A stretch of DNA of 64,000 bases from Nematopogon swammerdamellus (GCA_946902875.1 OX336350.1:18032048-18096047); one strand, 5' to 3'; positions 45,481-55,594 are shown, counted from the first letter of the stretch. Program-made: numbers and translations. Notes: generated from the sequence alone by a model not told the origin.

Positions 45481-45900
45481 CCAGCACACGATATGATTCA
45501 TTACCGTTTTAATTTTGACAGCTGTCATCCGAAATGAAGATCTCGACGAGATCTATCATTTGTCCCAGCACACGATATGATTCATTACCGTTTTAATTTT
45601 GACAGCTGTCATCCGAAATGAAGATCTCGACGAGATCTATCATTTGTCCCAGCACACGATATGATTCATTACCGTTTTAATTTTGACAGCTGTCATCCGA
45701 AATGAAGATCTCGACGAGATCTATCATTTGTCCCAGCACACGATATGATTCATTGCCGTTTTAATTTTGACAGCTGTCATCCGAAATGAAGATCTCGACG
45801 AGATCTATCATTTGTCCCAGCACACGACATGATTCATTACCGTTTTAATTTTGACAGCTGTCATCCGAAATGAAGATCTCGACGAGATCTATCATTTGTT
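45481..45900. repeat. 84-bp tandem repeat array, five copies
   Basis: CCAGCACACGA begins at 45481, 45565, 45649, 45733, 45817 and (partial) 45901: exact 84-bp period. Units are almost identical (two single-base differences seen). Each has the palindromes AGATCTCGACGAGATCT and TGACAGCTGTCA. Confidence 0.93.
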
Positions 45901-45969
45901 CCAGCACACGAGTAGTCTAGGATCGGTAGTTTCCGAGATATGTTTTTGTTTTATGTATAGTGGGATTTT

Positions 45970-46075
45970 TGGCATCGTTTCACCTACGAGTAGGTGTCTA
46001 ACGATGCGCATGGGCATTATGTGATGCACGGGGATTGCGAATGCCATGCCGGCCTGACAGGAGCCTTAATTAATT
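45970..46075 (-). pseudogene. CR1-like LINE C-terminal scrap
   Basis: TAGGTGTCTAACGATGCGCA through GCCGGCCTGACAGG is the reverse of the family region at 14660-14735, degraded. Confidence 0.5.
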
Positions 46076-46488
46076 TAGTTTTATTTTTTAATCATTAATT
46101 TAGTTTAATAATTAATTTCGTTTTTAAAAATGAATCTTAATACTGTTGCGCGCACATCGCAGATATAATTCAAATAAAAGAGTGACCATTCTGTATGAGA
46201 TAATGTTACATTCGGCCGCAGCATTCAATTGGAATTATTCGGAATCGCCTGCTTCATTATTTGGACGGTGCCAAATGAAATAATCGTAAAATTTTATTTT
46301 TACCGAACGCATTTAAATGTAGCGAGCAGAAGTTAGCGTCCTTTTTGTTTGAGCCGTATTGGTTTTTGGCACAAATCCGCCCTCGTTATCTGCGGAGCAA
46401 TCGTGCACGTGCAAAACTGGGGAATTTTGTATTTAGGATCCGGTCGCAAAATGCGAAAAACTGGACCCTTATGGGATCACCTTATGGT
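46076..46488. other. unassigned AT-rich DNA
   Basis: Nothing recognised. Confidence 0.3.
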
Positions 46489-46878
46489 GTCAGCCTCGGT
46501 AGCTGAGTGGTGCGGTCGGTCGACTGTTGTTAAGTGATGGTGAGGTGAAGTGAGTGAAGAAGCGGTGGTACTTGGATGGGTGACCGCTCGACCGCTGGAG
46601 GCTGACCGTGGTTCGGATTCCACGTAAAACTGTAGGTCCGTTCCCTTCTTACCTTACTAGGTGGTTGGGTTTATCTTGCCCGGATTGGTACCACCGCACT
46701 GAGTCAAACGTTGGTCGAAACAGCTATGTAAATAGTTTGTGTTTTCCGTCCATTTCAGTGTAGCCGACATGAAATTAAGGGAAGCACTGACATGGCACCT
46801 AGTTCACCCGGTGTTATGGGCTGACATCACGGATGTTGTAGGTGATGTAGCCAACCGTGTCCGTTTCCATAAAAAAAA
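46489..46878 (+). mobile_element. SINE A, full length
   Basis: Opens GTCAGCCTC (46489-46497) with A-box-like GTAGCTGAGTGGTGC. The 5S-like TACTTGGATGGGTGACC follows, then GAGGCTGAC (46598-46606) closing the stem. B-box hairpin CGTGGTTCGGATTCCACG comes next, then core, tail and A run to 46878. The middle of the 5S-like part is rearranged in this copy. Confidence 0.92.
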
Positions 46879-46989
46879 TCACTCGGGTGTCTGTCTGTCT
46901 GTCTTTATGCATGTTTGTCTATCGGTCACACGCAGATACCTCCGGATCTAGTGAACCGTTATTGATTAAACAAAATAACCAGAATTTTA

Positions 46990-47180
46990 TAATGGAATAG
47001 AATGGAAATAATTTATTCACAAAAATACTAACAAAGATAGAGAAGGCAGAAGATAACATACAGAAGAGCAATAGAAATGTACAATAATTAACGCAGAAAC
47101 AAGATAAAAAATTGCATGCAAAGGCGGATTTATCACGTTAAGTGATTTCTTCCAGTCAACCTTTGGTTGATGACAGTTAG
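46990..47180 (-). repeat. LINE/SINE tail block
   Basis: Reverse reading gives GGTTGACTGGAAGAAATC and GATAAATCCGCCTTTGCATG, the tail also seen in SINE C at 12340. Likely a LINE 3' end. Confidence 0.5.
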
Positions 47181-47939
47181 TGCGGAAAAATGATTTCAAA
47201 GGTAGTGCAGAAATTAGGACGGGAAAGTAAAATATTATAGTCCGCAGACAGACCGTAGATAAATGTGTAGTAATACTAATAGTTTGACGGAAAGTACAGG
47301 GTACCCCAAAATTTTAACAAATTTATTTTTTAAATAAATCTAGTATTTTTAAATACATCTAGTATGTCATTAGTATTGTTGAAACAATTTCAAAAAGATA
47401 TAATAGGTATGATTATAAGTAATCTAAGTTTGCGTTAACAAATATTTCTCTAATTTACTTAAAAAACTGCAGTTTTATCGCCGAACTAGGAAGAGTCTGT
47501 AGATGGTCTGTAGTATCTCAGATAAAAGGCGATAGAGAATCGGTGAAAGAACAAAAGAGACAGTATTACTCGATGATGTAATCGTAAATCTAAATTTTGC
47601 AGGTTTTGCGGTGTTTTGAATGAAAATACCTCAGTTTATAGTCCTTTGTTTTAATATTTAAGATATTCAAACACGAAATGCTCGCTTTTCAATGTAAATT
47701 ACACACGGCGACACTTTTTGTGAACAAAGTGCAGGACGCAAATATGTGTTAATTTTTCGCAAAAACTTCCTTTTCATATCCACCCTTTGTGTATACATTT
47801 TGCCGCACTTATTAAAATATTTCAACGCTCCATCATCGTACGGTCGGGCAAAAAAGTTGAGATAGCATACGCTTATCATACTAGCACTCGCAATGTGAGT
47901 GTTGAGTAAAGAAGCAACTCTAAAAAAAACTCAAAATAT
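47181..47939. other. unassigned DNA
   Basis: Nothing recognised. Confidence 0.3.
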
Positions 47940-48190
47940 CCTTTCCTTATTCCTTACCTATAATAAAATCCAACGTCTGCTTTCTGTCCGAGTGTCTGAG
48001 TGTCTGAGTGTATGTCTGTCTGTCCGCTTATAACTCGAGAACCACTGAACCGATTTTAATAAAAAAAAAGTCTACGGATAGCTTGATTCTTCCCATCAAC
48101 TATAGGCTACTTACTATCACGCTAAATGGTTTATGAGGTTAGCAGTGAAGTGAAATATGAGAGCGGGCGGAGCCGCGGGCACAGCTTGTA
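47940..48190 (+). mobile_element. non-autonomous Helitron-like element
   Basis: Second copy of the 34838 element. The microsatellite here is (GTGTCTGA)n-like instead of (TGTC)n; the remainder is nearly identical, including GGGCGGAGCCGCGGGCACAG and the CTTGT end. Confidence 0.65.
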
Positions 48191-48574
48191 ATATAATACA
48201 ATTCAAATTCAAAATACTTTATATTCAGAAAAACATAAATTTAACATGTTTAATAACTACAATATGGACAATACAACAAAACACAGAATATACTAATCAT
48301 AATCATAATCCTTTATTACGTGACTTTCACAGTGTTGTAATACATTGAACAAATTAGAATTAGATTATTGTCTTAGATTAGATTACTATAGAAAAGAGAG
48401 CTGTCTCTTCGCTTCGAATTATAGCTGTCTCTTCGCTTTTGTTGACCGTACATAAGCTAGTACTTGCGATATAAATTCTAACTACACTGCATTGTCAGTA
48501 CTTCGTATACATTTTTTCACTCACGGTTGTAAGGTGGAAACTAAACAATGTAATATTAATATTTTTTTTATTGA
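48191..48574. other. unassigned DNA
   Basis: The word AGCTGTCTCTTCGCTT occurs twice near 48400-48440. No gene recognised. Confidence 0.3.
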
Positions 48575-48800
48575 AAGCGCGACACAAGGCTCCGAGCCAC
48601 TCATAAGGTGTCTAACGACGCCCATCACGGACATTCGGTCGTATGCGGGGGCTCCGAATGTCATGTCACCTGACAGGTGCCCATTCACACTCCTCTTGAA
48701 GCGCACAACACCGACCACCAACGTTTCGCAAAGTAGGTATTCAATCGATCAAGCAGCAAGTAAGGCACGAAGACCCACCTGCTGCACGACTCGTTGGAAG
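48575..48800 (-). pseudogene. CR1-like LINE C-terminal fragment joined to repeat D
   Basis: 48575-48700: reverse reading is the FKR-VNGHLSGD-type region (GCCCATTCACACTCCTCTTG). It runs straight into repeat D (GCACAACACCGACCACCAAC to GCAGCAAGTAAGGCACG). Confidence 0.6.
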
Positions 48801-48900
48801 TACCGTGCCAAGGTGTGGGGTGGCACTAAATTATATACACTCATATGCACGCACCACGAAGCACCGTGTAACACAGTACAGTTACCGGCATCATATAAAT

Positions 48901-49033
48901 GCGTGTCGAGCTTTAGAAAGAGACAATCCGGTTGTTACAGAGCGCTGTCCCTGTCGCACGAACTCGCACGTGTGACTGTGCGACAGGGACAACGCTCTAC
49001 AACCGGATTGTCTCTTTCTAAAGCTTGACACGC
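48901..49033. mobile_element. 133-bp hairpin MITE
   Basis: Almost entirely palindromic: GCGTGTCGAGCTTTAGAAAG and CTTTCTAAAGCTTGACACGC at the ends, GACAATCCGGTTGT and CTGTCGCACGA with their complements inside. A small bulge is at 48936-48946. A diverged relative lies near 59560-59650. Confidence 0.88.
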
Positions 49034-49051
49034 ATTATTTGTTGTCCGGGA

Positions 49052-49455
49052 CAGAGGCGACGCAAGGCGTGGGCGACGTGGGCGATAGCCCACGGCCTCG
49101 CGGCCCGAGGGGCCTCGCGCCTGGAAAGTTAATGCAGCTTTGATTCATGAAAAATATTCAGCTAGATCTATTAAAAGAGACCCCGAGTAAACATGTTTAG
49201 ACTTAATCAAGGGCAAACTAAACCTTACTGTAAAGCCTATAGCAGACACAAGATGGGAACGCAGGATAGAAAGAGGCAGTGAAGGCTTTATTATTGCAAT
49301 TTGATTATGTTTACTTTTATTGACAAAAATGTTTGATTTGATCAGTATACCGGAAATCCATTTCAACAGTGAAAATTCATAAAATCCATTTCACCAAAGA
49401 GGGCCTCGCAAAATATATCTTGCCCACATCAAATTTAGGTCTTGCCCCGCCACTG
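49052..49455 (+). pseudogene. hAT element with transposase remnant
   Basis: Ends CAGAGGCGACGCAAG and CTTGCCCCGCCACTG pair as imperfect TIRs. CCGGGA lies just outside both ends (49046-49051, 49456-49461). Plus-strand pieces read ALIHEKYSARSIKRDP, a stop, LNLTVKPIADTRWERRIE, then a frameshift. This is the same transposase as at 18708, reduced to about 100 residues of an expected several hundred, so non-autonomous. Confidence 0.75.
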
Positions 49456-49821
49456 CCGGGAACTGTACGCATATCGTACACATACGATGTTTCGGCGCGC
49501 CAAAATTGGAATAGATGTACGAGAACAAGGAGTTTAGTCGTCTCCAAGGACTGAAATTGCGGACTTGCGGTGTTAATCATGAGCCGCGGCGGTTGGTAAT
49601 AGCGCAAACTGGCGACCAAACATTAAACGCTTCTAAATCGAAATATAATGGTTAAGAATATAATAATAATACACGTCGTATTGGAGAGAATAAACGCGTT
49701 CAAAACTATCGCTACTTTTTTGTAGAAAATAATTCTTACCCTAAAAGGTAATTATTATTTTTCAGACCTTTGAGTTTCTGTAATACTAATTTTTAACACA
49801 CTTTATGCCACTTCATTTGTG
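49456..49821. other. unassigned DNA
   Basis: Nothing recognised. Confidence 0.3.
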
Positions 49822-49967
49822 GCAAGGGCGGGCTTATTGCCTTTGGCAATTAACTCCAGTCAACCCGGTGGACCTACATTTTTACATGCGAATCCGAACC
49901 AAGGAGCATTGGGTGAAGGTATGCACGTAATTTTTTTCAGATCAGAAAAAACTTATTGGGACCTTTG
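49822..49967 (-). mobile_element. SINE C, head missing
   Basis: Reverse reading gives CATGTAAAAATGTAGGTCC, ACCGGGTTGACTGGA and AAAGGCAATAAGCCCGCCC, matching SINE C at 12183. Confidence 0.65.
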
Positions 49968-50200
49968 AGGAAATATTATATAGAGTTCTCGCTCCGAACA
50001 AATATACAGACAAGCGGTGTTCGAGCGGCTGAGGTTTGGGGTAAGTAAGGTAGCGGGGAGGCGGAGCGCAGAGTCGAGCGGTAGAGGGGAGCGCGCGCGG
50101 GGCGGGAAGCGTGTGCGAGACGGTCTGGCGGCCGGTGTGGGGAGCTCACGCGGGGCGGGAAGCGTGCGGGAGAGAGGCAAGGGGTAAGGAGAACGATCGC
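49968..50200 (+). repeat. interspersed repeat E
   Basis: GAGGAAATATTATATAGAGT to GTCGAGCGGTAGAGGGGAGC. The reverse occurs at 61540-61690. A GC-rich, purine-strand-biased block follows. Confidence 0.55.
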
Positions 50201-50485
50201 ACTCGCGCGTCGGTGTGCATATTGTCTTTTCATTCTAACACTTCATCTCCAGATTCGCCATCGCACCTTCGCAACGACGAAGGTGTGTAAATGTATTAGT
50301 TTAAAGTAGGCGAGGCGCGATCGCAGCAGGCAGGCGACGACTGCGCGCTGCGGCCTCTCGCGCTCGACTAAGAGACTTGAGGATCGTGAACCGCAACTCG
50401 GTGGAACATGTTAGTTGGCCGAGTGCTTTATCTAGTACGTAATATATCTTTGATTGGGACACGCCGCCACCGCCGGTTGGATTCG

Positions 50486-50560
50486 AACCTTGAACCTCTC
50501 GCAAGAGAAGCCGACGCCCAGACCACTCGGAGAGCGCCGCAGGAGTAGGTACTCCTGCGG
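50486..50560 (-). mobile_element. isolated tRNA-like SINE head
   Basis: Reverse reading has A-box-like CCGAGTGGTCTGGGCGTCG and B box AAGGTTCGAATCC, as in SINE B. No body is attached. Not a functional tRNA. Confidence 0.6.
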
Positions 50561-50640
50561 CGTACCTACCAGCTCACTTTCTCGAAAAGTTTTTTTTTTT
50601 ATTTTAAACAAAGCATTTAGCTCAGACTAAAGCTGGAGAT

Positions 50641-50990
50641 CCTTATGACGGGACGGAAGTTAACTTTCTCCATACAAAATTGTCTTTCGGCATTTATGTT
50701 TTCTAGGCCCCTAAATCTTATACGATTTAAAAAAAAGGTTTCCAATCTACGTTCCTGTCTTTGCCGTTTTTTGTTTGGATGAAATATACAACGCCGGAGC
50801 ATAAAAAAAATATTTCGAAATTTGTTTTTTTTTTTTTATTAGATATTAATAAGACGGAAACGTAGATTCGACTATCCTTATTACAACAAAAAAAGAATGG
50901 TAAAAAACGGATAAGGTTTAGGGGGGTAAAAAACATAAACGCCGAAAGACGATTTTGTATGGAGAAAGTTAACTTCCGTCTCGTCTTAAG
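50641..50990. mobile_element. foldback MITE, ~350 bp
   Basis: GACGGAAGTTAACTTTCTCC near the left end pairs with GGAGAAAGTTAACTTCCGTC near the right. Pairing continues inward through TACAAAATTGTCTTTCGGC and ACATAAATG-type segments for about 150 bp per arm, with substitutions. Non-coding. Confidence 0.8.
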
Positions 50991-51009
50991 TAGAACCGTC
51001 AGCGAATAT

Positions 51010-51400
51010 GTCAGCCTCGATAGCTCAGTGGTGCAGACAGTCAACTGTCGCTATTGAATGTTAAGTAACGCTGGGTGCGGTCAGTACTTGGATGGGTGAC
51101 CGCTGACCGTTGGAGGCTGACCGAGGTTCGGATTCCTCGTAAAACTGTAGGTCCCTTCCCTCCTAATCATACCTGGTGGTAGGGTTTAACCCGCTCGGGT
51201 TGGTACCACCGCACTGAATGAAACGTCGGTCTAAACGGCTATGTAAATAGTTTGTGTTTTCCGACCAGTTCAGTGTAGGCGGCACGATCAAAGGGGGAAG
51301 CACTGACATGGCACCTAGTTCACCCGGTGTTATGGGCTGACATCACGGACGTTGTAGGTGATGTAGACAACCGTGTCGGTTTCCATAAAAAAAAAAAAAA
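51010..51400 (+). mobile_element. SINE A, full length
   Basis: GTCAGCCTC (51010-51018), A box GATAGCTCAGTGGTGCAG, best-preserved 5S-like region (TTAAGTAACGCTGGGTGCGG then TACTTGGATGGGTGACC) and GAGGCTGAC (51113-51121). B-box hairpin CGAGGTTCGGATTCCTCG, core, tail and A run to 51400 follow. Its B-box stem carries a paired T-to-A / A-to-T change relative to the 46489 copy. Confidence 0.94.
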
Positions 51401-51689
51401 CGGCAACCATAACTTTCAGCTAGATCCATTTGCATCCCCACAAAACCACAGCATAAGTAGCTGATGCGTTGCAAGGCAGAGTAAATAGTCCCTCGAGGGT
51501 GCTTCGAGGTTGATAATCCAGCGTCGCCGAGCCCACATCGGCTCCGTGGCTCCAACACTTCCGAAGTGTTCGTTACAGGATGCAGTCGGCAACTTCCTCC
51601 TGCAACTACTCCACTAAAGCCAACCCTACCGTGGAGCAGCAGCCCACACTGCCTGAGGTACTCGTATTATCGCAAAAATACACTCTCTT
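51401..51689. other. unassigned GC-balanced DNA
   Basis: A frame on the minus strand (51343-51558) and hairpin words such as ACTTCCGAAGTG. Not matched to a family. Confidence 0.3.
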
Positions 51690-52205
51690 TTTTTAGGTTT
51701 CCGTATCCATACTGAAGCCCATTACTAAGTCTACGCCGCCTGTCTGTCTGTCCGTCCGAGGGCTGTATATTTTGAACCGTAATTGAACCGGTAGCTAGTT
51801 GAAATGCTTTATTATAGCGGATATGCCAACAAATAATAATAAAAATAAAGGAAAAAAATAAGGGCTCCCCATACAAATGATCATAATATGTGAAAGAGCC
51901 AGCTCCATTTTTAGGGTTCCGTATCTGTCGTACGGGACCCTATTACTAAGCCTACGCCGTCTGTCTGTCTGTCCGTCCGTCCGTCTGTCCGAGGGCTGTA
52001 TCTCTTGTATCGTAATAGGTAGCCCGTTGAAATTTTCACAGAATACGTGTTATTGTGGCGAATATAACAACAAATAATAAAAAATAGAAAAGTAAAAAAA
52101 TTAAGGGGGTTCCCATACAAGAAACGTGTTTTTTCAGTTTTTTTTTGTTTGTGGTTCGGAAACCTCGGTGCGTAAGTCCGACTCGCACTTGGTCGGTTTT
52201 TTTTT
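51690..52205 (-). repeat. two adjacent microsatellite-associated elements
   Basis: First copy 51690-51880 truncated, second 51910-52205 complete. Both carry the (TGTC/CGTC)n tract, GAGGGCTGTAT, CCCATACAA and, in the second, GACTCGCACTTGGTCGG. Confidence 0.78.
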
Positions 52206-52319
52206 TTGCTGTCAAATGTAACACGCTTTTATTTGAACTGTAACTGTAAAAAAAATAAGAAAACGGCTTGTTTTCATTCGGAATAGGTACTGTCAGTACC
52301 TATTATGTCATTCCCACAA

Positions 52320-52375
52320 CAGCATTCTTCACGGCGGCGGCGGCGGCGCGGCGGGGGCGGCGGCGGCCGAGGTAG
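52320..52375. repeat. CGG-rich repeat
   Basis: Imperfect (GGC)n run at 52334-52371 within AT-rich surroundings. Confidence 0.7.
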
Positions 52376-52395
52376 GTTGACACATAACATAAGTT

Positions 52396-52619
52396 AAGCT
52401 AGAAACTCATTGGGCCCACGTACGCTACGCACGCGTATCTGGGCGCGTCGGTCTCCATACATTTTATATGGAAGAGTGCAGCACGCAGTGTGTCGCGTAG
52501 CGTAGGGTGGCGGGGGCGCAATGAAACTGCGTGCTGCACTCTTCCATATAAAATGTATGGAGACCGACGCGCCCAGATTCGCGTGTGTGGCGTACGTGGG
52601 CCCAATGAGTTTCTAGCTT
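52396..52619. mobile_element. 224-bp hairpin MITE
   Basis: AAGCTAGAAACTCATTGGGC pairs with GCCCAATGAGTTTCTAGCTT; inside, GTCTCCATACATTTTATATG pairs with CATATAAAATGTATGGAGAC and AGTGCAGCACGCAGT with its complement. Arms of about 100 bp leave a small GC-rich loop. Confidence 0.88.
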
Positions 52620-52629
52620 TACTCTATGG

Positions 52630-52778
52630 TTGACACGATGCGAGGTTTCACGAACGAGGAGCATGCCGCCTTCTCTAACGAGAAAACTCGCTATCACGAA
52701 GCGTTCGTCGAACCTACACAGTGCGTAAATCCGTTCGAGAAGCATTTCTCGTGCGTGAACTCGCATCGTGTTGGCGCG
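52630..52778. repeat. imperfect hairpin
   Basis: GACACGATGCGAGGTTTCACG at the left versus CGTGAACTCGCATCGTG at the right; inner pairing is weaker. Lies right after the previous MITE. A frame across it is incidental. Confidence 0.55.
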
Positions 52779-53216
52779 GCGCGCGGCGTAGGTTGGAGAA
52801 ATAAATATGCAATATTATTATAATAAAAATTTTTATATTTGCAATGTTGAGTTCATAATGATGAATAATTAATATCGGAATGTAATTTGAAAGTTGATGT
52901 CTATTGATTCGCTGCTCCTCCGTCGCTCCACGTTAAGTCACTTAGCTGAAAGTTAGGAGATTAATGTTTCGACTTCCCGCACTACGCCACGGCGCGGCGG
53001 CATGTGCTCCGCGAAACTTACTGATTGTATTATCGAGATTACATTCAACCACCTTACATTATATTGTCGCTGTTGTTATTTGCATAGTACTACCAGCCCA
53101 GCTGAGGATACACCGAGATAACAGTAAGATTCAGATATTTATTTCGCCCTAAAGAACACACAGCGGGCACAAATGCCTATTGTATTGTACTTACAGAACA
53201 GGTATTTGTGTCTTTT

Positions 53217-53279
53217 TCATGCACACAATTTCATGCACACAATTTCATGCACACCATTTCATGCACACAATTTCATGCA
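53217..53279. repeat. 14-bp tandem repeat
   Basis: GCACACAATTTCAT repeats at 53221, 53235, 53249 and 53263 with one C/A change. Confidence 0.88.
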
Positions 53280-53459
53280 TCACATTCACACAAATGCCTG
53301 TTCAGTGTTATGATTCGTCTAGAATATTACATATTATTAAGTACCTACCTATGTAAAACCGTAATGTACCGTAACAACTCATAATGTAAACTTGTTTGAA
53401 GTTAATTGTCACATACTTACTAAATTAAATAAAAAATAATTGGGCACACTTTATAAAAA

Positions 53460-53560
53460 AAAAACCGGCCAAGTGCGAGTAGGACTCGCGCACCGAGGTT
53501 TCCGCACCACAAAAAAAACATTGAAAATACTTACACGTTTCTTCTATGGGGACCTCCCTT
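53460..53560 (+). repeat. microsatellite-associated element, 5' fragment
   Basis: CCGGCCAAGTGCGAGTAGGA, CGCGCACCGAGG and the CCATTTTT-like continuation; truncated before the microsatellite. Confidence 0.65.
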
Positions 53561-53574
53561 CATTTTTTACTTAA

Positions 53575-53845
53575 AAAAATTTTTTGTACTTGTTTTTTTT
53601 ATGGGATACACGGCATATGATGGCACGCGCCAGCCTAACGCAGAGGTGTACTTAGTCCGACGGCGCCCACGGACATTCGGATATTTACGGGGGCTGCGAA
53701 TACCATGTCGGTCGGCTAGGTGCACCTTAACATTATGTTTGAAGGATCCCAGATTGTACGTTGGAGGAAAGGATGCAGGTGGGAGTGCATACCACATGTT
53801 GGCAACCCTATGTAAATAAAGGATTTACAGGATCGATTTGTCCTA
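53575..53845 (-). pseudogene. CR1-like LINE ORF2 C-terminus
   Basis: Minus-strand frame: WYALPPASFPPTYNLGSFKH, NVKVHLADRHGIRS, YPNVRGRRRTKYTS. The same WxxLPxxxFPxxYNLGxFK tail as at 14596 and 58745. Open for 76 codons from the ATG at 53797, but no RT core is present. Confidence 0.72.
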
Positions 53846-53884
53846 AGTCCTAATTACTAATTGGCATGATATGATACGATATAT

Positions 53885-54136
53885 CTGACAAAGGCTCTAT
53901 AGTATAGAGCCTTTGTCAGAGTTTTTTGTGTGTATAGAGTCTATACACACACCTGGTCCTATTTTTGTGTGTATAGAGTCTATACACACACCAGCAGCGG
54001 GAGCACAAATGCGTCGATAAGCCTATATCGATCGATAAACATCTATTTGCTTCGTTCGACGAAGTAGAATAGAAGAAGACGAATAGATGTTTATCGATCG
54101 ATATAGGCTTATCGACGCCTTTGTGCTCCCGCTGCT
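53885..54136. repeat. cluster of four perfect or near-perfect palindromes
   Basis: P1 53885-53919: CTGACAAAGGCTCTATA and its complement around one G. P2a 53928-53950 and P2b 53967-53989: the same 23-bp palindrome GTGTGTATAGA-G-TCTATACACAC twice. P3 has 55/56-bp arms, 53992-54047 and 54082-54136, with CAGCAGCGGGAGCACAAA and ATCGATCGAT, around a 34-base loop. Non-coding. Confidence 0.9.
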
Positions 54137-54720
54137 GATCCTATTTTTATTTTTACTTGTAGTTTTACATTACATTTTTGGTCAAAATTTATCAAACTTA
54201 AACTATTCTAGCTTATCCCTAGTTCTCAAACTGTAGTTTACACTGTAAGCTATGTCTATTATGTAGTTAGTCACAAAGTATTGTAACAAAGGACGTTAAA
54301 AAATCCCCTGCGAAACCTCTTGCGGGCTCTTTTAAACCGACTTCAAAAAAAAGGAGGAGGTTCTCAATTCGACTGTATTCTTTTTTATGTTTGTTACCTC
54401 AGAACTTTCGACTGGGTGAACCGATTTTGAAAATTCTTTTTTTATTTGAAAGGTGGTGCCATTTCAATTTGGTCAAGATCGGATTGGAAAGCGAAGCGGA
54501 AGTACATTAATAACAAAAAATTACTAAAAAAAAACAGAGAAATAAAAACTATTTAAAACAATATAAAAACCGCCTTCAAAAATGTGTGAAATAAAAAAAA
54601 ATGTAACCCTAGAGTTGAAGGCGGTGCTAAAGCAAGCAAAAATCACCGACCGCCTTCAACTCTAAGGTTCGATTTTTTTTTATTTCATAATTTTTTTTGT
54701 GGCTGTAATCGAACCGAATA
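54137..54720. repeat. lepidopteran-type dispersed repeat and a short hairpin
   Basis: 54330-54490 holds ACTTCAAAAAAAAGGAGGAG and GAACCGATTTTGAAAATTC, a repeat I have seen in moth sequences (from memory). 54600-54680 has CTAGAGTTGAAGGCGGT and ACCGCCTTCAACTCTAAG-like complementary arms. Confidence 0.5.
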
Positions 54721-55590
54721 GTAGGTACAGGTAAAAATAAAATTGGACAAATTCAAGCGTAGTGTACTACCATACAAACGATGAATAAAGAATATAGAAC
54801 AACTTGGCCGTGAACATTTTAGGTAAAACATAATTTATCTACCCTTTCAGAGAGCGAATGAACTCCCATTTATATTCTTCCTTCCCGTAAATAAGCAATC
54901 AACAGGCGAAATTCAACAGATCAAAACACGATAGTCGCTCGACCATTCAGAGCTAGCTCGGTTTGCGGTCCGGTCGGCGCCGCGTGGGCGGTACAACCGT
55001 TGTTTCGTATTCCCATCCAGTCGTGTTGCTCTGGCACAGGTGAGCCCGCCCCGTGACAGTAAAATCGCAATCAAATGCATTCATAAATCTCAGTGTGACG
55101 CGGCCGACTGTGGCGAGGTGCTTTCCCGGAACCCTAGCCAGGGGTGCTGCTCCGAATTTAACCCGTAATTCCGATGTAAATTTGAAGACCTTTACGAATG
55201 CACGAGATGTGATCGGCCGTGTAGTCAGTTTTGAAACTGTTGAAATATTATTCGGGTGTGAAAGCACCCGAAGAATATTCTTAACTAGCTGCTGCCCGCG
55301 GCTTCGCTCGCGTGAAATTCGTATTTCAAAAGAATTTAGAAAGATATACATAAAGTTCAGTTAAAGGACGAGCTTTCTCAAAGAAAGTAGTAACTAAAGG
55401 CGAGGCAGGCAGGCATTCAGGCAGCGCGGTGACGCGACGCGCCGTACAAACCTATATTCTACCCCTATCCCATGTAACTTGCTAACACTCTGCACTATAG
55501 GTTCAAAGGCTATATCAACAGCAAGGTTCGAATTCTGTACTTCGACCAGCGATGGTGGTGTAGCGTCATAAATATTAATGAACATGCGGC
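54721..55590. other. unassigned DNA with Helitron-like end
   Basis: 55285-55325 (GCTGCCCGCGGCTTCGCTCG) is an inverted Helitron-like terminus. A minus-strand frame 54953-55351 is long (132 codons) but overlaps this repeat and has no recognisable motif. Confidence 0.4.
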
Positions 55591-55594
55591 GGTG

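Noticed and set aside
51060..51110. 5S rRNA gene
   Set aside because: Only the internal promoter-like half is present, inside a repeated SINE with poly(A) tail.
54953..55351. 132-codon minus-strand frame
   Set aside because: Partly within a Helitron-like end and without a recognised motif; a plus-strand frame of similar length overlaps it.
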